From positions 2,542,001-2,606,000 of the forward strand of contig NZ_CP096658.1 in the NCBI RefSeq assembly GCF_023238445.1: DNA of 64,000 nucleotides, given 5' to 3'. The notes beneath the pieces were generated by a model. The model did no database searches, was not told where the DNA came from, and saw only the letters and a list, made by a program, of their open reading frames with translations. Position 1 is the stretch's first letter, and each line of letters starts with the position of its first letter. Below are positions 60,190-64,000 of the stretch, one piece after another. This DNA is from Halorussus gelatinilyticus. Lineage in GTDB: Archaea; Halobacteriota; Halobacteria; Halobacteriales; Haladaptataceae. The position numbers and the translations under genes are program-made.

Positions 60190-61599
60190 GTGACCGAATA
60201 TACGTCTCGGCGGTTCGTCTCGATGCTCGCTGGCACCGCGATTGGCGTCTACCTGCTGGTGGTCGTCGGCGCGACCACCGCACTGACCGACGCGGCGGCC
60301 GCCTGTCCGACGTGGCCCGCGTGCAACGGCCAGTGGCTCGTCCCGCTCGACCGGCCGAAACTCGCCGTCGCGTGGGGGCACCGCGTCGCCGCGCTCGGCG
60401 TCGGTCTCGCTTTGGCGGCGACGACGGTTCTGGCGTGGCTCGGAGACACCGACCGTCGCGTCCGCGGCGCGCTCTCCGCGTCCGCACTGCTCTACCCCGT
60501 ACAGGTCGGCCTCGGTGCGTTCGCCGCGACGACCGCCAGCGTGGCCCTGCTCTCGGCGGTCCACTTGGTCGTCGGCATGGCCATCTTCGGCGGCGTCGTC
60601 CTCGCGCTGGCGTGGACGCTCGAACCGGAGACGTTCGACGAGCCGACCGGCGTCGAGGACCCCGAGGAGATGCCCGACGCCGAGGAGTCGCCCGCGGCCC
60701 CGAATCCGGCCGCGCGACCCGACGGGGTGCTCGCTCGCGCGAAACGAACCGGATTCGCCTACTTCCGACTGATGAAACCGCGGCTGATGTGGCTGCTCTG
60801 TCTGGTCGCGTCCGCGGCGATGGCGCTGGCGGCCGGCCCCGCGCTCGGGGTCGATACCGTCGTCGCCACGCTGACCGGCGGCGTCCTCTCCATCGGTGCC
60901 TCGGGCACGTTCAACCACGTCCTCGAACGCGACGTTGACCGGAAGATGAACCGGACCGCCGACCGGCCCGCCGCGACCGACCAGATTCCGGTGCGCAACG
61001 CGGTCGCGTTCGGCGTCCTGCTGGTCGCGCTCTCGCTGGTCGCGTTCCTGTCGGTGAACGTGCTGGCCGCGGCGCTCGGGATGTTCGCTATCCTGTTCTA
61101 CAGCGTCATCTACACGCTCCTCTTGAAGCCGAACACGGTCCAGAACACGGTCATCGGCGGGTTCGCCGGCGCGCTCCCCGCGCTCATCGGCGGGGCCGCG
61201 GTGACGGGCGAAATCGGCCTGCCCGCGCTCGTGCTGGCCGGGGTCATCTTCCTCTGGACGCCCGCGCACTTCTACAACCTCGCGCTGGCGTACAAGGACG
61301 ACTACGCCCGCGGCGGGTTCCCGATGATGCCCGTCGTCCGCGGCGAGGCCGTCACGCGCAAGCACATCCTGCTGTATCTGGGCGCGACCCTGCTCTCGGC
61401 GGGCCTGCTCTCGGCGGTCACGACGCTCGGGTGGCTCTACGCCGCGACGAGCGTGACGTTCGGAGCCGTCTTCCTCTGGACGGTCGTCAGACTCCACTAC
61501 GAGCAGACCGAGGCGGCGGCCTTCCGGTCGTTCCACGCCTCGAACGCCTATCTGGGCGCGCTCCTGCTGGCGGTCGTCGCCGACGCGCTGGCGTTCTGA
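60190..61599 (+). CDS. ctaB: Haem o synthase CtaB with N-terminal CtaA/Cox15-like extension
   Basis: 469 residues. About 1-145 are four membrane helices like half of a haem a synthase (SRRFVSMLAGTAIGVYLLVV; AACPTWPACNGQW with paired Cys; WGHRVAALG and LLSAVHLVVGM with haem-ligand-like His). The rest is a UbiA-type prenyltransferase with the Asp-rich motif LERDVDRKMNRTADRP and the second motif YKDDYARGGFPMM. It farnesylates haem b to haem o for the oxidase. Starts at GTG 60190 with AAGGAGAT just upstream. It is divergent from coxB. Confidence 0.9.
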   Translation: MTEYTSRRFVSMLAGTAIGVYLLVVVGATTALTDAAAACPTWPACNGQWLVPLDRPKLAVAWGHRVAALGVGLALAATTVLAWLGDTDRRVRGALSASALLYPVQVGLGAFAATTASVALLSAVHLVVGMAIFGGVVLALAWTLEPETFDEPTGVEDPEEMPDAEESPAAPNPAARPDGVLARAKRTGFAYFRLMKPRLMWLLCLVASAAMALAAGPALGVDTVVATLTGGVLSIGASGTFNHVLERDVDRKMNRTADRPAATDQIPVRNAVAFGVLLVALSLVAFLSVNVLAAALGMFAILFYSVIYTLLLKPNTVQNTVIGGFAGALPALIGGAAVTGEIGLPALVLAGVIFLWTPAHFYNLALAYKDDYARGGFPMMPVVRGEAVTRKHILLYLGATLLSAGLLSAVTTLGWLYAATSVTFGAVFLWTVVRLHYEQTEAAAFRSFHASNAYLGALLLAVVADALAF

Positions 61600-61671
61600 C
61601 CCGCCGGGGGAGTCGCGGACGCGCGGACCACGGACCCGCAGACCCACGAACCCACACCCACGTCACGAACC

Positions 61672-62379
61672 ATGACACGGACCATCGACGTTTCGACGGA
61701 CCGACTCAAGCCGGACCGCGACACCCTGCTGTGGGCGGGGCTCCTCGTCAACACCGAACTCATCCTGACGTTCGCGTACCTCCTGCTCGCTGACGTGACC
61801 GTCACCGAGTGGCGCTACCTCCTCTTCCCGTTCGTCTGGATAAACCTGAGCGTGTGGGCGCTGGCCCGGACGACCCCCGAGGCCGACTCGCGGCGCACTC
61901 GACTCGTCGGCGCGGCCATCGCGGTCGGCTACCTCGTCCTGCTCGCGTACGTCGGGGGTCTCCTCAAACCGGGGCTGCTGTTCCACGGTCACGGCGGCGG
62001 GGCGGGCGGACACACCCACCTCACCGGGTTCCGCGTCGCGTGGCTCCCGCCAGGATGGGGTCCGGCCCTGCTGTACTCGGGCGGCCTCGTGCAACTCACT
62101 CTGATGCCGTACAAAGTGGTCGGCTACGTGACGCTGGCGTACCTCGTCTACGCCACGGTGCTGGAGACCGCGGGGTCGGCGGTGTCGGGCCTGCTCGGAC
62201 TGGTCTCCTGCGTCAGCTGCACGTGGCCGGTAATCGCCACGCTCGCGGCCGGACTCGCGGGGTCGGGCACTGCTGTCGCGGCCGCGGCCAGCGAGTGGTC
62301 CTACACGCTCGGCACACTCGCATTCGCCGTGACAGTCGTGTTGCTCCGCTGGCGACCGTCGATCCGAAGCTTCCGGTGA
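61672..62379 (+). CDS. Haloarchaeal membrane protein with Cys-pair motif, function unknown
   Basis: 235 residues with about 6 hydrophobic segments. A Gly/His-rich loop LFHGHGGGAGGHTHLTGF and the short motif VSCVSCTWPVIATL with two Cys are notable and could bind copper or haem. Next to ctaB (72 nt downstream on the same strand), it may help haem or copper delivery to the oxidase. That role is inferred from context only. Confidence 0.65.
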   Translation: MTRTIDVSTDRLKPDRDTLLWAGLLVNTELILTFAYLLLADVTVTEWRYLLFPFVWINLSVWALARTTPEADSRRTRLVGAAIAVGYLVLLAYVGGLLKPGLLFHGHGGGAGGHTHLTGFRVAWLPPGWGPALLYSGGLVQLTLMPYKVVGYVTLAYLVYATVLETAGSAVSGLLGLVSCVSCTWPVIATLAAGLAGSGTAVAAAASEWSYTLGTLAFAVTVVLLRWRPSIRSFR

Positions 62380-62413
62380 CCATCGAAGCGGATTATTATT
62401 AGCGATAATTCGA

Positions 62414-62452
62414 GATAACTTTAATCTGGTTCGAGTCAGACGTACGTCTGAC
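62414..62452 (+). promoter_or_regulatory. Promoter with perfect 18-bp palindrome before the SHOCT gene
   Basis: GTCAGACGTACGTCTGAC at 62435-62452 is its own reverse complement without a gap. It ends 2 nt before the ATG and lies just downstream of a TATA-like AACTTTAATC (62417-62426). The position is that of a repressor operator. Confidence 0.65.
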
Positions 62453-62454
62453 AC

Positions 62455-63075
62455 ATGTCGTTCCCCGGCGACGACGCCAGACGATACGCGTCGATGCTCA
62501 CCGAGCGCGCCGACCACTGGTCGGTGACGACCGAGCGACTGGCGGGCACCGCGGACGCGGTCGCCGACCTCTCTGACGCGCTCGTCACCGCGCTCGCCGA
62601 GGGCGAGCGCCCGAAGTTCTGCTTCGACGCCGACGAGACCGGCGTCGGCTTCGGCGACCCGGAGGCGACCGTCTCGCCCGAGCGCGGCGGGGTCTACCTG
62701 TTGACCGACCGGCGGGTCTACCTCCGCTTGGGCGTCGGCGACGAGGACGAGTCGCTGAGTCTCCCGTACGCGGACATCGTCGGCGTGCGCCACCGTCACG
62801 GACGGCGTCGCCACCGCATCGACCTCGCGGTGTCGGGGGCGAAATACTACCTCTGGATTCCCTCGCTGTTCGACGCCGACGACGTGATCGCCGCTACCGA
62901 GTACGTCAACTACCGACACACCGCCGAGACGCCCGACTCGGGCGGGGGCGGTTCGTCGTCCGGCGAGCCACAGAGCATCCGCGACCGACTGGAGCGACTC
63001 GGCGACGCGAAGTCGCGGGGTCTCATCGACGAGGAGGAGTTCCAACGCCGCAAAGAGGAACTGCTCGGCGAGTGA
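62455..63075 (+). CDS. PH-like domain plus C-terminal SHOCT protein
   Basis: 206 residues. An N-terminal helical part comes first, followed by a beta-rich middle (GVYLLTDRRVYLRLGVGDED, SLPYADIVGVRHRHGRRRHR, KYYLWIPSLFDADDVI) that resembles small bacterial PH-like domains. A Gly/Ser linker leads to the SHOCT motif (RLGDAKSRGLIDEEEFQRRK). Function unknown. It is the only gene with a full palindrome between TATA and start here, so expression is probably switched. It faces the convergent gene at 63167 across a tandem repeat. Confidence 0.72.
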   Translation: MSFPGDDARRYASMLTERADHWSVTTERLAGTADAVADLSDALVTALAEGERPKFCFDADETGVGFGDPEATVSPERGGVYLLTDRRVYLRLGVGDEDESLSLPYADIVGVRHRHGRRRHRIDLAVSGAKYYLWIPSLFDADDVIAATEYVNYRHTAETPDSGGGGSSSGEPQSIRDRLERLGDAKSRGLIDEEEFQRRKEELLGE

Positions 63076-63090
63076 GCCCGAGCGGCCGTC

Positions 63091-63184
63091 TCGCTTTCCG
63101 GGTCGGTATCACTTCCCCGAGTCGGGGTATTACTCCCCTCAGTCGGTATCGCTCTCCCCGCCGGTACTACTCTCCGAGTCGGTA
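63091..63184 (-). repeat. Five tandem copies of a gene's last 18 coding bases
   Basis: Read on the minus strand: TACCGACTCGGAGAGTAG (gene end with TAG), TACCGGCGGGGAGAGCGA, TACCGACTGAGGGGAGTAA, TACCCCGACTCGGGGAAGTG + A, TACCGACCCGGAAAGCGA. The units are 18, 18, 19, 21 and 18 nt, directly abutting. Confidence 0.75.
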
Positions 63185-63427
63185 CGCCTCGTCGTCAGCC
63201 GGACCGCCGACGTAACCGAGCACCCAGTTCCACTTCTCGGGCACGGCGTCGCCCTTCGGCGCGTCGGCCATGCGCTCGGCGATGAACGTCGGACTCCACT
63301 CGACGCCCGCCGATTCCCGGAGTTCGACGGCGGCGGCCGCGACGCGCTCGGCGTCGCGTTCGGCCCCGAACTCGGCGGCGACCTTGGTTTCGACCTCGGT
63401 CCTGAACTCGTCGGCTCCGTCGGTCAT
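63167..63427 (-). CDS. Small soluble protein (86 aa), function unknown
   Basis: 86 residues, acidic, helical at the start (DEFRTEVETKVAAEFGAERD). The latter half, ESAGVEWSPTFIAERMADAP and KWNWVLGYVGG, looks like a compact fold with conserved aromatic residues. No motif that I recognise. The start MTDGADEF at 63427 is preferred because upstream in-frame sequence overlaps the divergent ABC gene. Its last 18 coding bases are repeated four more times after the stop. Confidence 0.6.
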   Translation of the reverse strand: MTDGADEFRTEVETKVAAEFGAERDAERVAAAAVELRESAGVEWSPTFIAERMADAPKGDAVPEKWNWVLGYVGGPADDEAYRLGE

Positions 63428-63511
63428 ACCCCGTCTATCCGACTTCCGACACAAGTAGTTGCCGGCGTCGGAACCGACGGGCTTAGGGCCGGACCGCCGC
63501 AAGTGCCCGAC

Positions 63512-64000
63512 ATGACCGAGCCACTCGTCGCCGAGGATCTGCGCAAGTCCTACGGCGACACCACGGCGCTCGACGGCGTCTCGCTGTCGGTCGGCGAGGG
63601 CGAGGTGTTCGGACTCATCGGCCCCAACGGCGCGGGCAAGACCACGCTCGTCCGGTCGCTGACCGGGACCACGGAACCGGACTCGGGGACCGTCTCGGTG
63701 TTCGGCACCGACCCCCAGTCCGCCGACCGCCAGCGCCTCGGGTTGCTCCCCCAAGCGTTCGACCCGCCCGAGCGACTGACCGCGCGCGAACTGGTCGCGT
63801 ACTACGCCGGACTGTACGACGAGGCGCGCGACCCCGACACCGTCCTCGCGGAGGTCGGTCTCGACGCCGCGGACGACACGTGGTACGAGAACCTCTCGGG
63901 CGGCCAGCAGCGCCGGACCTGCGTCGGGACGGCGCTGGTCAACGACCCCGACCTGCTCTTTCTGGACGAACCGACCACGGGCATCGACCCGGCCGGGCGG
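63512..64000 (+). CDS. ABC transporter ATPase, cut by the right edge
   Basis: The first 163 residues are present. Walker A is GLIGPNGAGKTTL (about 38-50), the Q-loop is LLPQAFDPP, the signature is LSGGQQRR and Walker B is LLFLDEPTTG, in the right order. This form (CcmA/DrrA-like, short N-terminus MTEPLVAEDLRKSYG) is typical of exporters paired with an ABC-2 permease, which would lie outside the window. CTTAGGG lies about 30 nt before the ATG. Cargo unknown. Confidence 0.88.
   Translation, partial: MTEPLVAEDLRKSYGDTTALDGVSLSVGEGEVFGLIGPNGAGKTTLVRSLTGTTEPDSGTVSVFGTDPQSADRQRLGLLPQAFDPPERLTARELVAYYAGLYDEARDPDTVLAEVGLDAADDTWYENLSGGQQRRTCVGTALVNDPDLLFLDEPTTGIDPAGR

Overview
The window comes from the chromosome of a halophilic archaeon of the haloarchaeal type. 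GC content is high outside AT-rich promoters, the proteins are very acidic, exported proteins carry twin-arginine signals, and most solitary genes have a TATA-like box about 25-35 nt before the start codon (leaderless layout). The gene set is haloarchaeal: halocyanin, bacterio-opsin-activator-type HTH regulators, GfcR, phosphomevalonate decarboxylase and archaeal-type Che proteins. I saw no rRNA, tRNA, CRISPR array, transposase or integrase. No genus is claimed.

Layout. 1-5.8 kb: a branched-chain amino-acid type ABC transporter operon on the minus strand (livJ-livG-livF-livH-livM) running into a thiolase-fold enzyme cut by the left edge. 6-13.6 kb: a 3-hydroxybutyrate-dehydrogenase-like SDR, an aldo/keto reductase, an HTH-10 regulator, several small membrane proteins and a PAPS-reductase-family protein with a palindromic operator. 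13.6-21.8 kb: a sugar block holding gdh-gfcR (glucose dehydrogenase and regulator), kdgA (KDG/KDPG aldolase) and gad (gluconate dehydratase). These are three steps of the semi-phosphorylative Entner-Doudoroff route plus its regulator, and their promoters share a TTTACTC / GAGTAAA element. 22-24.4 kb: an unknown membrane protein, an MFS transporter and a truncated haemoglobin.

24.6-34.9 kb is the most striking region: cheY-cheA-cheC, two tandem H-NOX (haem-NO-binding) genes, a methyl-accepting transducer with almost no extracellular part, then cheW-cheC-cheD. No cheB, cheR, cheF or archaellum gene is present. I infer a taxis or signalling array that takes its gas signal from soluble H-NOX proteins.

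35-46 kb is mixed housekeeping: a class V aminotransferase, NDH-2, mvaD, nth and an acyltransferase. It also holds two signalling genes that each carry a single-base frameshift. 46.5-52.4 kb is a cytochrome bc cluster with halocyanin, Rieske protein, split cytochrome b and small membrane subunits, but no cytochrome c1. 52.4-64 kb holds an NAD-kinase-like protein lacking the GGDG motif, an M28 peptidase, a lone E1-alpha subunit, cytochrome oxidase subunits III and II separated by a prolyl oligopeptidase, a CtaA-like/CtaB fusion, and an ABC ATPase cut by the right edge.

A second theme lies between genes. In at least three places the last coding bases, including the stop codon, are repeated in tandem downstream: after gad as a 49-bp unit x3 containing hairpins whose stems differ in sequence but keep their pairing; after the E1-alpha gene; and after the gene at 63.2 kb as five units. 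A weaker case follows the globin gene. Two copies of a dispersed intergenic element with self-pairing ends, and a pair of six-codon mini-ORFs chained by ATGA overlaps before the MFS gene, are also present.
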